Part shown: piece after piece, positions 54,654 to 63,997 of the stretch
Position numbering within the stretch: position 1 is the stretch's first letter
Layout: every line of letters starts with the position of its first letter
Assembly (NCBI GenBank): GCA_963759155.1
Contig: CAVWXX010000004.1
Span: 219,183 to 283,182, forward strand
Length of the DNA stretch: 64,000 nucleotides
Source of the DNA: SZUA-36 sp963759155
GTDB lineage: Bacteria; Pseudomonadota; Gammaproteobacteria; Xanthomonadales; SZUA-36
Direction of reading: 5' to 3'
The notes under the pieces: model-generated
Databases searched by the model: none
What the model was told of the DNA's origin: nothing
Seen by the model: only the letters and a program-made list of their open reading frames with translations
Translations under genes and position numbers: made by a program

Positions 54654-56042
54654 TTAACGCCAGCCGAAGCTGAACTCAACTTCCCACTGATCCATATCAA
54701 AGGAAATGTCCTGTGAAGGATCAAGCGGGTTAGGACCGCTGACCTTTTTATTGAAGCCATACATGAAGGCCATGTTGATCTCATTGCCTGATTCCAACTC
54801 ACGGGTGAAGCCGAAGGTCAGGTGATCTTCGATGACGCCCGGCGCCAGGATGTTGAACAGTACTTCAGATGAATCAATAGGTTGTTTGCCATGGCTAAAG
54901 CCCGCGCGCCACGTCCAGGGACCGCTGGTGCTCCACTGTCCACCGAGTTTGTAGACCACCATGTCATCCCATCCAAAACCTGCACCATTCTTACCGCCGA
55001 GGCAGTAGGATGGATCCATGGCCATTGGGTTGGCAGTTGGGCAGGAGAACAGGTTTGCAAATGCGTTACCAACCGCATCTACATCGCTATACCAGATTTT
55101 TCCAACATCAAAACTCAGGGCGAAACTGTCTGTCGGGCGAACGGTCAGACCGACTTTCAGGCTGGCTGGAATATCCATGCTGCCGCTATCGGCAAACAGG
55201 TCTGAATAATCGTCAAACTTGCTCATGCCAATCTTGAACTGGTAGGCCGCGGCAAAAGCGACGCTGTCGCTAAAGTCCCATATCAAGCCCAGTTTGGCAC
55301 CGATGCCATAGGATTGGTCATGACCATTATTGGTCAGGTTCGTCGGCATAACCGTGCCACCACTCGCGGCAAACGTTTCGGTATAGCCACCAAAGGCAGC
55401 CAAACCCCTGGCCGCAAATACTTGCATGACACCAACGGCTGAAACACCGAAGGTGAAATTCTCACCGATGCTGCGTGCATAGGTGAGCTCCAGGTAGGCC
55501 TGGCTCAAATCTACACCGGCAGCGCCATTGTTGCCCATAATCCCGCCGCCATAGGTGCCGGGTAAAGTCATAACAGGAGCAGGTCCGGGGCCATCCGGAT
55601 CAAAAGTAGCTGTACCGCCGTTCCATGTTGTGTTCATGCCGCCCTTGCCATAAAAGGACGCAGCCCAGGCACTTTGTTCGTTGATTTCCCAGCTGCCTGC
55701 CATGCTGGGTATGTAAAAGTACTTGTTGTCACTGTCGATATCATTGGGGCCGATGGTAAAAGTACCGCCCTGGCCGTTATAAATACTGTCAGTGGTTTCG
55801 TAATGACGCGAGGGGCTAAATACGGCAATACCCAAATCATACTTGCCGGTATTGGAGAGCGCTGCGGCCGGGTTATTGGCCACGGATATGGCGTCTTCCG
55901 GCATCGCCAGGCCTGCACCTGCCATACCTTTATTCTTTGTGCCGGTACCATGGGTGAAATAACCATTGGTCGCCCATAGTGGTGTCGTGAGCAGTAAAGT
56001 AACGATGGCTGTTGTCAGCCTGGTTTGATTTTTGAGCTGCAT
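54654..56042 (-). CDS. FadL/OmpP1-family outer-membrane transporter
   Basis: A 462-residue protein with signal peptide (cut after LWA) and the FadL N-terminal NGYFTHGTGTKNKGMAGAG motif, followed by about 14 strands, ending with FSFGWR. Family members import hydrophobic compounds such as fatty acids or aromatics. It lies beside the sox region, but no functional link is proven. Confidence 0.9.
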   Translation of the reverse strand: MQLKNQTRLTTAIVTLLLTTPLWATNGYFTHGTGTKNKGMAGAGLAMPEDAISVANNPAAALSNTGKYDLGIAVFSPSRHYETTDSIYNGQGGTFTIGPNDIDSDNKYFYIPSMAGSWEINEQSAWAASFYGKGGMNTTWNGGTATFDPDGPGPAPVMTLPGTYGGGIMGNNGAAGVDLSQAYLELTYARSIGENFTFGVSAVGVMQVFAARGLAAFGGYTETFAASGGTVMPTNLTNNGHDQSYGIGAKLGLIWDFSDSVAFAAAYQFKIGMSKFDDYSDLFADSGSMDIPASLKVGLTVRPTDSFALSFDVGKIWYSDVDAVGNAFANLFSCPTANPMAMDPSYCLGGKNGAGFGWDDMVVYKLGGQWSTSGPWTWRAGFSHGKQPIDSSEVLFNILAPGVIEDHLTFGFTRELESGNEINMAFMYGFNKKVSGPNPLDPSQDISFDMDQWEVEFSFGWR

Positions 56043-56233
56043 TTCAGCGCTCCTTTATGGTTTAAAAAATGATGATGATGATGTGTTTGAGCGCACTCAT
56101 TCACAAAAATTGTTTAAATTACGTTAAGGTAATGTAAGCGAACCCACTATAAGTATTTGTGCTTGCAAATCAAGCTTCTTTGGGTGTTTGAAGTGATATT
56201 TGTTGACCTGTGTCATGAAATCCGGTCAAAAGT

Positions 56234-56563
56234 TCAGAGAGAACAACCTTCGGGTGCGCAAAACAATTCGTAGAGAACTTCCACGATTCTTGAGGCCTCA
56301 CCGCTCTTGAGTGAGTAATAAATGGTCTGTGCTTCCCTGCGTGTATCGACCAGGTCTTCTTTACGCATTCGTGACAAATGCTGGGACAGGGGAGATTGGG
56401 GTATTTCAAGTAGCTCGGCTATCTGGCCGACTGATTTTTCTCCACCCGCCAGGTGGCACAGAATCATCAGACGGTCTTTGTGGCCGAGTGTTTTCATCAA
56501 CGCACTGGCGCGCGTGGCAGATTGAGCCATCTGGTCGAGATCTATATCCGCATTATGATCCAT
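56234..56563 (-). CDS. ArsR-family persulfide-type repressor (BigR/SqrR-like)
   Basis: A 109-residue winged-helix repressor. The recognition helix reads SPLSQHLSRMRKEDLV. Cys36 and Cys102 are 66 residues apart, exactly the spacing of the redox-active pair in BigR (42 and 108) and SqrR (41 and 107), which sense sulfide-derived persulfides. A third Cys at 107 is near the end. It is on the minus strand next to the sox genes, with likely operators at 56998-57033. It probably represses sox until reactive sulfur is present; this is inferred. Confidence 0.85.
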   Translation of the reverse strand: MDHNADIDLDQMAQSATRASALMKTLGHKDRLMILCHLAGGEKSVGQIAELLEIPQSPLSQHLSRMRKEDLVDTRREAQTIYYSLKSGEASRIVEVLYELFCAPEGCSL

Positions 56564-56612
56564 TTGAATCTTGTCCTTTCCTTATATTTTCTGTTTCCAG
56601 CGAAATTCTCTA

Positions 56613-56966
56613 TCAAAACGTAATGCAATCCAGGTCTTCTGCAATTATCACCGGTCCGCTGAATTGGGATCGAATCTGAACCAGATTTTCTTCCCGGTTT
56701 TCAAGGCTGCGTGCCATGAAGTGACTTAAGACTAGCTTACCGGTCCCTGTTTCGGCAGCTATCTTACCAATAACACTGGGTGGTGCGTGTAATTTCCTTC
56801 CAACGCCACCGATGTTCTCGGGTACCGGCATATGCATGACAAGCACATCGGCACCTCGTAATATGGGTCCTTTAGAATCCGCACAGTGGCCTGGTCTTTG
56901 ATCAGCTAAGCCTTCAACCGCTGTATTGCATAGCAGGGCAGGGAGTATGGGTACATAAAATCTCAT
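56613..56966 (-). pseudogene. 5'-truncated metallo-beta-lactamase-fold hydrolase
   Basis: A 117-residue C-terminal remnant of a ribonuclease-Z-type MBL-fold hydrolase: ADVLVMHMPVPENIG, HAPPSVIGKIAAETG and KLVLSHFMARSL, ending with the GPVIIAEDLDCI core. The metal-binding HxHxDH half is missing. The stretch from 56967 upstream is AT-rich and has no matching reading frame, so the N-terminal part seems deleted. It is upstream of the repressor on the same strand; the two were perhaps once one operon. Confidence 0.72.
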
Positions 56967-56997
56967 CAGATTTAAGCTAACGTTAAGATTCGACCAA

Positions 56998-57033
56998 TTA
57001 GAATTCCCATTTTACTTAGAATTCGCATTTTAC
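56998..57033. repeat. two tandem 18-base direct repeats at the sox promoter
   Basis: 56998-57015 and 57016-57033 differ at one base only, both beginning TTAGAATTC and ending CATTTTAC. A partial third copy (CTAGAGTT) follows. A similar TTAAGATTTTCTAA lies at about 57053. They sit between soxC and the repressor side and look like repressor binding sites. Confidence 0.7.
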
Positions 57034-57117
57034 CTAGAGTTGCTTTATATGTTAAGATTTTCTAATATACACTATCCCAAGACATTATTGTCTATAAATC
57101 TCAAATCAGGAAATTAA

Positions 57118-58440
57118 ATGTTTTCAAAACCCGGTAGCGGTCCTGCCGTCTTGAGAAAGGTTACGCAGGAAGCAAGTAAAGTTGATCCGGCCAAGCGCCG
57201 TGATTTTCTGAAGAAAGGTCTGATGGTTGCAGGTGGCGCCATTGCGGGTACACAGTTTGCCTCTACCCTGCATGCATCGCAGAATAACCTGCCGCCGAAT
57301 TTGCCCGAGTGGAGTAAATCCCTCGGCGCCGGTGTGATCACCAACCCCTATGGTCAACCTTCGTCATTTGAGGGTGGTATCGTAAGGCGCACGGTGCCCT
57401 GGTTGACGGCGGATCGAATCGCTGCCATCAGTTTCACACCATTGGCTGAACTCGATGGCATCATCACCCCGAGCGGTTTGGTGTTTGAGCGCTATCACGC
57501 GGGTGTGCCGACCATCAACCCGGATGAATACCGCTTGATGATCCATGGTCTGGTTGAAAATCCCCTGGTTTTCACCATCGATGACCTGCGTCGTTTCCCC
57601 AGCACCACGGCGATTAATTTCCTTGAGTGTCCCGCCAACGGCGGTATGGAATGGCGCGCGGCGCAGATGGACGCGCTGCAGTTCACTCACGGAATGATCA
57701 GTTGCTGTGAATGGACAGGTGTTCTGCTGAGTACGCTGCTGGAAGAAGTCGGAGTTAAACCGGAAGGCAAGTGGGTACTGGCCGAAGGCTCGGATGGTTC
57801 ACATATGAGTCGCAGCATTCCGATGGAAAAAGCGCTGGATGACACATTGATTGTCTATGCGCAAAATGGTGAACCATTGCGGCCTGAGCAGGGTTACCCG
57901 GTTCGAATATTCAATCCCGGTTGGGAGGGCAATACCAGTGTGAAATGGTTGCGCCGTCTCGAAGTGGGTGACAAACCCTGGTATCACCGGGAAGAGACCT
58001 CCAAGTACACGGACTTACTCGCTGATGGCCGTGCCAGGAAGTTCAGCTATGTCCAGGAAGGCAATTCAGTGGTGACGTTCCCGTGCCCTGAAAAACCACT
58101 CAAGCAAAAGGGCCGTTATGAACTCGAAGGCCTGGCCTGGTCCGGCAACGGCAAGATCAAACATGTTGATGTTTCATTCGACGGTGGCGTGAACTGGAAA
58201 CGAGCGCGTCTCAAGGGACTGGTTTTGCCCAAGGCATTAACCCGCTTCAGTCTTGATTTTACCTGGGATGGTTCGCCTGCCTTGATCCAGAGCCGGTCGA
58301 CGGATGAGAGTGGTTATGTTCAGCCTACTTTTACCCAGTTGCGGGAGGCCCGTGGTAACAGCTCGATTTATCATAAAAATGCAATTCATACCTGGCGTTT
58401 ACATGCAGATGGGACGGTGACCAATGTTCAGATTAGCTAA
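57118..58440 (+). CDS. soxC: sulfane dehydrogenase molybdopterin subunit SoxC
   Basis: A 440-residue sulfite-oxidase-family enzyme. A twin-arginine signal (KRRDFLKKG, residues 27-35) and the molybdenum-ligand Cys171 in FLECPANGG are both present. It works with SoxD to oxidise sulfane sulfur on SoxY. Its end overlaps soxD by 17 bases. First gene of the sox operon. Confidence 0.96.
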   Translation: MFSKPGSGPAVLRKVTQEASKVDPAKRRDFLKKGLMVAGGAIAGTQFASTLHASQNNLPPNLPEWSKSLGAGVITNPYGQPSSFEGGIVRRTVPWLTADRIAAISFTPLAELDGIITPSGLVFERYHAGVPTINPDEYRLMIHGLVENPLVFTIDDLRRFPSTTAINFLECPANGGMEWRAAQMDALQFTHGMISCCEWTGVLLSTLLEEVGVKPEGKWVLAEGSDGSHMSRSIPMEKALDDTLIVYAQNGEPLRPEQGYPVRIFNPGWEGNTSVKWLRRLEVGDKPWYHREETSKYTDLLADGRARKFSYVQEGNSVVTFPCPEKPLKQKGRYELEGLAWSGNGKIKHVDVSFDGGVNWKRARLKGLVLPKALTRFSLDFTWDGSPALIQSRSTDESGYVQPTFTQLREARGNSSIYHKNAIHTWRLHADGTVTNVQIS

Positions 58441-59329
58441 GATGGTTTACGTCGTTTTATTATTCACCCTGCTCGTAGCGGCCATGCCGGCTTCGGCCAA
58501 GGCTGGCGGCTATGGTATAGGCACACCTGCAACTTCTGATGAGATTGCCGGTTGGGATATTGATATCCGGCCCGACGGCAAGGGCCTGCCCCCGGGCAGT
58601 GGCTCTGTTGAGGATGGCGAAATGATGTACGAGCAGAAATGCGCCTCCTGTCATGGTTCATTTGGTGAAGGTGTGGGGCGCTATCCTGTTCTGGCGGGTG
58701 GCGAAGGCACCTTGACCGATGAGAGACCGGAGAAAACGGTCGGCAGCTACTGGCCCTATGCCAGCACGCTCTGGGATTACATTCACAGGGCCATGCCTTT
58801 TACGCAGCCTCAGTCGATGACGGATGACGAAGTCTACGCCATTACGGCCTACGTGCTCTACCTGAATGACCTGGTTGAAGATGATTTCGTATTGACGGCA
58901 GATAACCTGGCCTCTGTTGAAATGCCTAACCAGGACGGTTTCTTTTTTGATGATCGTCCGGACACCAGCAACACGGCTTGCATGAAGGATTGCAAGGACC
59001 CGGCAAGTGTGAAGATCACTTCCGAGCCTGCCATTGCTACCTTGCAGGAAGAAGAGCAGGAAGTTGAAGTTGAACAGGTCGCTGAGGTTGGTGAAAAGGT
59101 TTACCAGCAAGCATGCATGATGTGTCACGGCGGTGGTGTTGCCGGTTCACCGATGACCGGTGATATGGCCGCATGGGCTGCCAGGATAGAGCAGGGTCGT
59201 GATAAGCTCGTGAGTAATGCAATCGTGGGCATCGGCGTGATGCCGCCAAAAGGCGGGCAGAGCCAGTTGAGCGACGAGGAAGTCGCATCCGCAGTTGATT
59301 ACATGATCCAACAAGCCACGAAGGACTAG
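58424..59329 (+). CDS. soxD: diheme cytochrome SoxD
   Basis: A 301-residue secreted cytochrome with two heme motifs: CASCH (73-77) and CMMCH (about 232), which is the SoxD layout. An alternative ATG at 58442 would remove the overlap with soxC. It accepts electrons from SoxC in the periplasm. Confidence 0.93.
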   Translation: MFRLAKMVYVVLLFTLLVAAMPASAKAGGYGIGTPATSDEIAGWDIDIRPDGKGLPPGSGSVEDGEMMYEQKCASCHGSFGEGVGRYPVLAGGEGTLTDERPEKTVGSYWPYASTLWDYIHRAMPFTQPQSMTDDEVYAITAYVLYLNDLVEDDFVLTADNLASVEMPNQDGFFFDDRPDTSNTACMKDCKDPASVKITSEPAIATLQEEEQEVEVEQVAEVGEKVYQQACMMCHGGGVAGSPMTGDMAAWAARIEQGRDKLVSNAIVGIGVMPPKGGQSQLSDEEVASAVDYMIQQATKD

Positions 59330-59338
59330 AAAAAATCT

Positions 59339-59707
59339 ATGTTAAATAAAAAAGTTTTACTGATGGCACAACTCGGCCTGATCGGCGGCTTGCTGTTTAG
59401 CCCTGTCTTTGCAGAGCAAGAGAGTGAAGAGATGAGCCGGTTGGAGCAGGGTAAGGCGATTGCTTTCGATCGTTTTAAAGGCAATTGCCTGGCCTGTCAC
59501 TACGTTGAAGGTGGTGAATTGACCGGTAATTACGGGCCACCCCTGATCGCGATGAAGATACGCTACCCCGATCTGGACACCTTACGTGAACAGATATGGG
59601 ACGCCGCCATCAAGAACCCTCACACGAGGATGCCACCTTTCGGGCGCAACCGGATTTTGACCGAGGAAGAGATCGACCTGGTCACTGAGTACATTCAATC
59701 GTTATAA
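59339..59707 (+). CDS. soxX: cytochrome SoxX
   Basis: A 122-residue monoheme c-type cytochrome with signal peptide and CLACH (50-54); the distal Met lies in a RMPPFG segment. It forms SoxAX, which attaches thiosulfate to the SoxY thiol. It lies 9 bases after soxD. Confidence 0.93.
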   Translation: MLNKKVLLMAQLGLIGGLLFSPVFAEQESEEMSRLEQGKAIAFDRFKGNCLACHYVEGGELTGNYGPPLIAMKIRYPDLDTLREQIWDAAIKNPHTRMPPFGRNRILTEEEIDLVTEYIQSL

Positions 59708-59733
59708 GAGTTAATTTTTATGGGAGTTATTCA

Positions 59734-60180
59734 ATGAGATTACAACGCAGGGCTCTGATCAGGAGCTTGTTTACCGCCGCCGCCGTACTGGCGGTTCCAC
59801 GTTGGGTGTTTGCATCAAGGCCCGATGCGGCTTTTAATGCTGATAACAGCGACACGGTTGTTAAGGACTTATTTGAAGGATCCATTGCCGAGAGCGATCA
59901 GATCACTTTGAAAGTTCCGGATATTGCAGAAAATGGCGCCGTTGTTCCGGTTACTGTCAGCACTGCTCTGGCCGATGTTGAATCAATCAGCATTATGGTT
60001 GAAAACAACCCGACACCGTTGGTTGCCATGTTTGAACTGTCACCTCAATCAATCCCGGATATTTCTGTGAGGATGAAGATGGGTGAAAGCTCGATGGTAC
60101 GTACGGTCGTCAAGGCGGGCGGAAAACTTTATTCCGCAAGCAAAGAAGTTAAAGTCACCATTGGCGGTTGCGGCGGCTGA
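59734..60180 (+). CDS. soxY: sulfur carrier SoxY
   Basis: A 148-residue protein with a Tat-type signal (LQRRALIRSLF) and the C-terminal swinging-arm GGCGG carrying the substrate-bound Cys146. It holds the sulfur chain during oxidation. SoxZ follows. Confidence 0.96.
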   Translation: MRLQRRALIRSLFTAAAVLAVPRWVFASRPDAAFNADNSDTVVKDLFEGSIAESDQITLKVPDIAENGAVVPVTVSTALADVESISIMVENNPTPLVAMFELSPQSIPDISVRMKMGESSMVRTVVKAGGKLYSASKEVKVTIGGCGG

Positions 60181-60215
60181 TAGCGGCCGGACGCTTAGAA
60201 TCAAGGAATTTTATT

Positions 60216-60530
60216 ATGGGTAAACCAATCAAAATCAAGGCAAAAATCAAGGGTGATATTGCCGAAGTGAAAGCACTGATGCCACATCCGATGGAGTCTG
60301 GCGCCAGGGTCGATGCCGATACCGGTGAAACGGTGCCAAAGCATTACATCCAGGAAGTGGTCTGCAAACACAATGGTAACGTTGTAAATACTGCTTTTTG
60401 GGGTACGGGCGTATCAAAAGATCCGTACATGGCATTCAAATTCAAGGGTGCCAAGGCAGGTGACACACTGGAAATCAGCTGGAAAGACAACACCGGCGAC
60501 ACCAGTGTGAAGGAAGTCACCTTAAAATAG
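60216..60530 (+). CDS. soxZ: sulfur carrier partner SoxZ
   Basis: About 104 residues from the ATG at 60216, which has AAGGA 8 bases upstream; a TTG in frame at 60168 overlaps soxY and is unlikely. It is a beta-sandwich protein without a signal, exported with SoxY as a heterodimer. Motifs such as MPHPMESGARVDADTGETVP match the family. Confidence 0.94.
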   Translation: MGKPIKIKAKIKGDIAEVKALMPHPMESGARVDADTGETVPKHYIQEVVCKHNGNVVNTAFWGTGVSKDPYMAFKFKGAKAGDTLEISWKDNTGDTSVKEVTLK

Positions 60531-60588
60531 GTATGTCTGCCCACAGGCAACAACACAAGCTCGCATCAGGGCAACCGGAGACTAATCT

Positions 60589-61413
60589 GTGAAAAGATTC
60601 TTAACTGCATGTTTTCTGTTCATGCTAATGGCCAACGTTTATGCGTCACCTGAGACCGACAGGCTCGCGCTCAGGGAGTTTTTCGCCCAGCGTTTTCCAG
60701 ACCTTGATCTGAATGAAATGATCAATGGCCTGTATGCCTTTGATGAAGGTGCACGTGAACAGTGGCTGGAAATGGAAGATTTTCCACCCTATGAAATCGC
60801 CATTGAAGAGGGTGAAGAAATATTCAATACGCCCTTCGCGAACGGTAAGGGTTATGCCGATTGTTTTGAAAACGGCGGTATTGGCATCAAGCAGAATTAT
60901 CCCCGTTTCGACGCGGATTCCGGCGAGGTCATTACCCTGGAGTATGCCATTAACCAATGCCGTACAGACAATGGCGAAGAGCCTTTGCCCTGGATGACAG
61001 ATGAGTTGGCAGCCATATCGGCCTATATGGCCTATACCTCACGTGGTAACAAGATGAGTGTTGTCATTCCGGATGACCCGCGAGCGTTGCAAGCCTACGA
61101 ATCGGGTAAAGAGTACTACTACACCCGTCGTGGTCAACTGGAGTTCGCCTGTGAAAACTGTCACATGCAATCCGCTGGTAGCCTGCTTCGCGCCGATCGT
61201 TTGAGCGGCATGCTTGGACAGGCAACCCACTGGCCGGTTTATCGTTCCAAGTGGGGTGAAATCGGCACGCTGCACAAACGTTTCAGGGAGTGCAATGAAC
61301 AGGTTCGTGCCAAGCCCTATGACGCCCAGAGCCAGGTATACCGGGAGCTTGAGTATTTCCTGTCATATATGAGCAATGGTTTGGAAATGAACGGACCGGC
61401 GTCACGCCGCTGA
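60589..61413 (+). CDS. soxA: cytochrome SoxA, monoheme type
   Basis: A 274-residue secreted protein. One heme motif CENCH (188-192) is present. The first heme of diheme SoxA is missing, and Cys92 and Cys124 remain as a likely disulfide. Cys235 (FRECNEQ) is the persulfide heme ligand. It is the second half of SoxAX. Its stop overlaps the next gene. Confidence 0.93.
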   Translation: MKRFLTACFLFMLMANVYASPETDRLALREFFAQRFPDLDLNEMINGLYAFDEGAREQWLEMEDFPPYEIAIEEGEEIFNTPFANGKGYADCFENGGIGIKQNYPRFDADSGEVITLEYAINQCRTDNGEEPLPWMTDELAAISAYMAYTSRGNKMSVVIPDDPRALQAYESGKEYYYTRRGQLEFACENCHMQSAGSLLRADRLSGMLGQATHWPVYRSKWGEIGTLHKRFRECNEQVRAKPYDAQSQVYRELEYFLSYMSNGLEMNGPASRR

Positions 61414-61427
61414 TGGGGAAGTCTCGA

Positions 61428-61743
61428 ATGAAACTTAAATCAAATATCCTGGTTTCTGCCCTGCTGGCTGCTTTGATGTTACCTGCATCTTTGCTGGCAG
61501 CGGATGCTACTGAATATAAGTTGGAGCTGGCAAAAGCCAAGGCTACGCTGAGAGATGCTCGAGAGCAAGGTTCAGTTGTGGAGCACGTCAGAAATTTTAT
61601 TGGAAGACGCTGATAAGGCGGCAGCTTCAGGCGACTATGAATTAGCCGTCAAACTGGCAACTGAAGCCAGGTTGCATGGTGAGCTTGCGGTTGCAACGGC
61701 CGAGCGGGAAAAGAAGAATTGGCAAAAAAACGTGCCTAAATAG
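61428..61743 (+). CDS. soxK: SoxXA-binding protein SoxK, frameshifted
   Basis: About 105 residues. ATG 61428 has GGGGAAG upstream; an ATG at 61413 overlapping soxA is also possible. Signal peptide (ILVSALLAALMLPASLLA), then a helical domain (ELAKAKATLRDAREQGS, then TSEILLEDADKAAASGDY) as in the small SoxK/SAXB proteins that bind SoxAX. The frame changes around 61578 by one base: the first frame ends at 61613, the second continues to 61743. The conserved C-terminus is in the second frame. Confidence 0.78.
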
Positions 61744-61772
61744 GCGTACCTGAACAGGCGGAGATTCAAGCC

Positions 61773-63536
61773 ATGATGGATAGACGTGAATTTCTCACGA
61801 TTATGGGTGCAGCAAGTGCTGCAGGTTTAACACCCGCTTTTGCGACAGCCGGGTCGAAGGATGACATCTATAGCGCGCCACCATTTGGTAATGCACGCTT
61901 GTTGCATTTCACCGATTGTCACGCGCAACTGGAACCGGTGTACTTTCGTGAGCCGAATGTAAATATTGGTGTCGGCGCAGCCTCGGGGCGTCCGCCTCAC
62001 CTGGTTGGTGCCCATCTGCTTAACTATGCCGGTATTAATGCCGGTACAAATAAGGCACATGCTTTTACCTATCTTGATTTTGCCAAGGCGGCTGAAACCT
62101 ATGGAAAAGTGGGCGGTTTTGCCCACCTCAAGACCCTTGTCGACCGTCAGCGCGCCGAGGTTGCCGATGGTCAATCGCTGCTGCTTGATGGTGGTGATAC
62201 CTGGCAGGGTTCGGCCACTTCATTGTGGACGCGTGGTAAGGATATGGTTGAGGCCTGTAATCGTCTTGGTGTAGACATCATGACGGGGCACTGGGAATTT
62301 ACCTATCAAGAGGATGAAATTCTCGAAAATATTTCCGAATTCAAAGGCGAGTTCATCGCGCAAAATGTTTTTGTGTCTGAAGAAGCCATGTTTGATGACG
62401 CACCTGTCTATGACGAGGATACCGGGCACGCATTCAAGCCCTATACCATCAGGGAGATGGGAGGACGCAGGGTAGCCGTCATCGGCCAGGCTTTCCCCTA
62501 TACACCGATCGCAAATCCATCCCGATTTATACCTGACTGGTCGTTTGGCATCCGCGATGCCGAAATGCAGGAACTGGTCAATGAGATCCGTGCTGAGCAC
62601 CGCCCGGATGCCGTTATCGTGTTATCCCATAATGGTATGGATGTTGATATCAAGATGGCCAGCGTGGTCACGGGCGTCGACGCCATTCTAGGCGGTCATA
62701 CCCACGATGCCGTACCCAAACCGGTCATGGTGAATAACCCGGGTGGCAAAACACTGGTCACCAATGCCGGTTCCAATGGTAAATTCCTGGCCGTGCTTGA
62801 CCTCGATATCGGCGAAGGCAAGGTCAATGACTTCCGCTATCGCCTGTTGCCGGTTTTCTCCAACATGTTGCCAGCAGATGCGGGTATGCAGGCGTATATC
62901 GACGAGGTACGCAAGCCATTTGCCGACAAGCTGAATGAGCCTTTGGCGGTGACCGAATCATTGCTATACCGTCGTGGCAATTTCAATGGCACCTTCGACC
63001 AGGTGATCTGTGACGCCATGCGTGCGGTCGGTGATGCAGAAATTGCCCTGTCACCCGGCTTCCGCTGGGGTACTTCAATCCTGCCCGGTCAGACGATTAC
63101 CATGGAACGCCTGATGGATCAGACGGCCATGACTTATCCTGAAACCTATGTCAGGGATATGCAGGGCTCGGAACTGAAGATGATTCTCGAGAGCGTGGCC
63201 GACAATCTGTTTCATGATGATCCTTACTACCAGCAGGGTGGTGACATGGTTCGTGTTGGCGGGCTTAACTATAGTTGCGATCCCGGGCAGGCGATGGGCG
63301 AGCGTATTGGAAACCTGAGCTTGCAGGATGGAACGCCGTTGAGTGCAGACAAAACTTACAAGGTTGCCGGTTGGGCGACGGTAGGTTCAAAATCTCCCGG
63401 TCCACCCATCTGGGATATGGTGGCAGAGTATTTACGTGACCAAAAAACCATCAAGGTGGGTGACATGGATACACCACGATTGATCAATATCAAAGGCAAT
63501 AAGGGTGTTTCTGATTACGACGGTAAAATGAGCTGA
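61773..63536 (+). CDS. soxB: thiosulfohydrolase SoxB
   Basis: A 587-residue dimanganese enzyme of the 5'-nucleotidase superfamily: Tat-type signal (RREFLTIMGAASAAGL), metal motifs HFTDCHAQLEP and LLDGGDTWQGS, and GGHTHDA. It releases sulfate from SoxY-bound sulfonate groups. An in-frame ATG at 61776 is an alternative start. Confidence 0.97.
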   Translation: MMDRREFLTIMGAASAAGLTPAFATAGSKDDIYSAPPFGNARLLHFTDCHAQLEPVYFREPNVNIGVGAASGRPPHLVGAHLLNYAGINAGTNKAHAFTYLDFAKAAETYGKVGGFAHLKTLVDRQRAEVADGQSLLLDGGDTWQGSATSLWTRGKDMVEACNRLGVDIMTGHWEFTYQEDEILENISEFKGEFIAQNVFVSEEAMFDDAPVYDEDTGHAFKPYTIREMGGRRVAVIGQAFPYTPIANPSRFIPDWSFGIRDAEMQELVNEIRAEHRPDAVIVLSHNGMDVDIKMASVVTGVDAILGGHTHDAVPKPVMVNNPGGKTLVTNAGSNGKFLAVLDLDIGEGKVNDFRYRLLPVFSNMLPADAGMQAYIDEVRKPFADKLNEPLAVTESLLYRRGNFNGTFDQVICDAMRAVGDAEIALSPGFRWGTSILPGQTITMERLMDQTAMTYPETYVRDMQGSELKMILESVADNLFHDDPYYQQGGDMVRVGGLNYSCDPGQAMGERIGNLSLQDGTPLSADKTYKVAGWATVGSKSPGPPIWDMVAEYLRDQKTIKVGDMDTPRLINIKGNKGVSDYDGKMS

Positions 63537-63541
63537 TCCGG

Positions 63542-63997
63542 ATGAAGGTGAAACTCAGCCTGTTAGGACTTTTGTTTGCATCGCTGATTGCCACTGCACA
63601 AATGGCGTATGCCAATGAAGTGAAGGGTGAGGAATTCAAGCCTTTCGCTGAGAAGCATATTATTTTGCAATTAAGTGACCAGGCCAGCGAGGCCGTGGTG
63701 CTTGATACGGCCAATAACCTGATCAAGAACTATGGCGGCCCGGATATGATCGATATTGAAATCGTGACATTCGGTAAAGGTGTCCGTCTGATGTTCGCCG
63801 ACAGTCCACACGAAGTGCGTATCAGCAGTCTGGTTGAAAACGGTGTACGCTTTTATGTTTGCCAGAACACGCTTGATACCATGGAGAGAACCCAGGGTAA
63901 CCGCCCAAAGATAAATTCATCCGCCATCATGGTGCAGGCCGGTGTCGCGCATATCATTGACCGGGTGGATGATGGTTATATACTGATCCGACCCTGA
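63542..63997 (+). CDS. secreted DsrE-like protein
   Basis: A 151-residue protein with signal peptide (cut after YANE) and a DsrE/DsrF-type fold: HIILQLSDQASEAVVLDTAN, then a conserved Cys in FYVCQNTLD. It starts 6 bases after soxB and ends 3 bases before the window end. DsrE proteins carry persulfide sulfur; a periplasmic role beside Sox is inferred. It is likely part of the sox operon. Confidence 0.82.
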   Translation: MKVKLSLLGLLFASLIATAQMAYANEVKGEEFKPFAEKHIILQLSDQASEAVVLDTANNLIKNYGGPDMIDIEIVTFGKGVRLMFADSPHEVRISSLVENGVRFYVCQNTLDTMERTQGNRPKINSSAIMVQAGVAHIIDRVDDGYILIRP

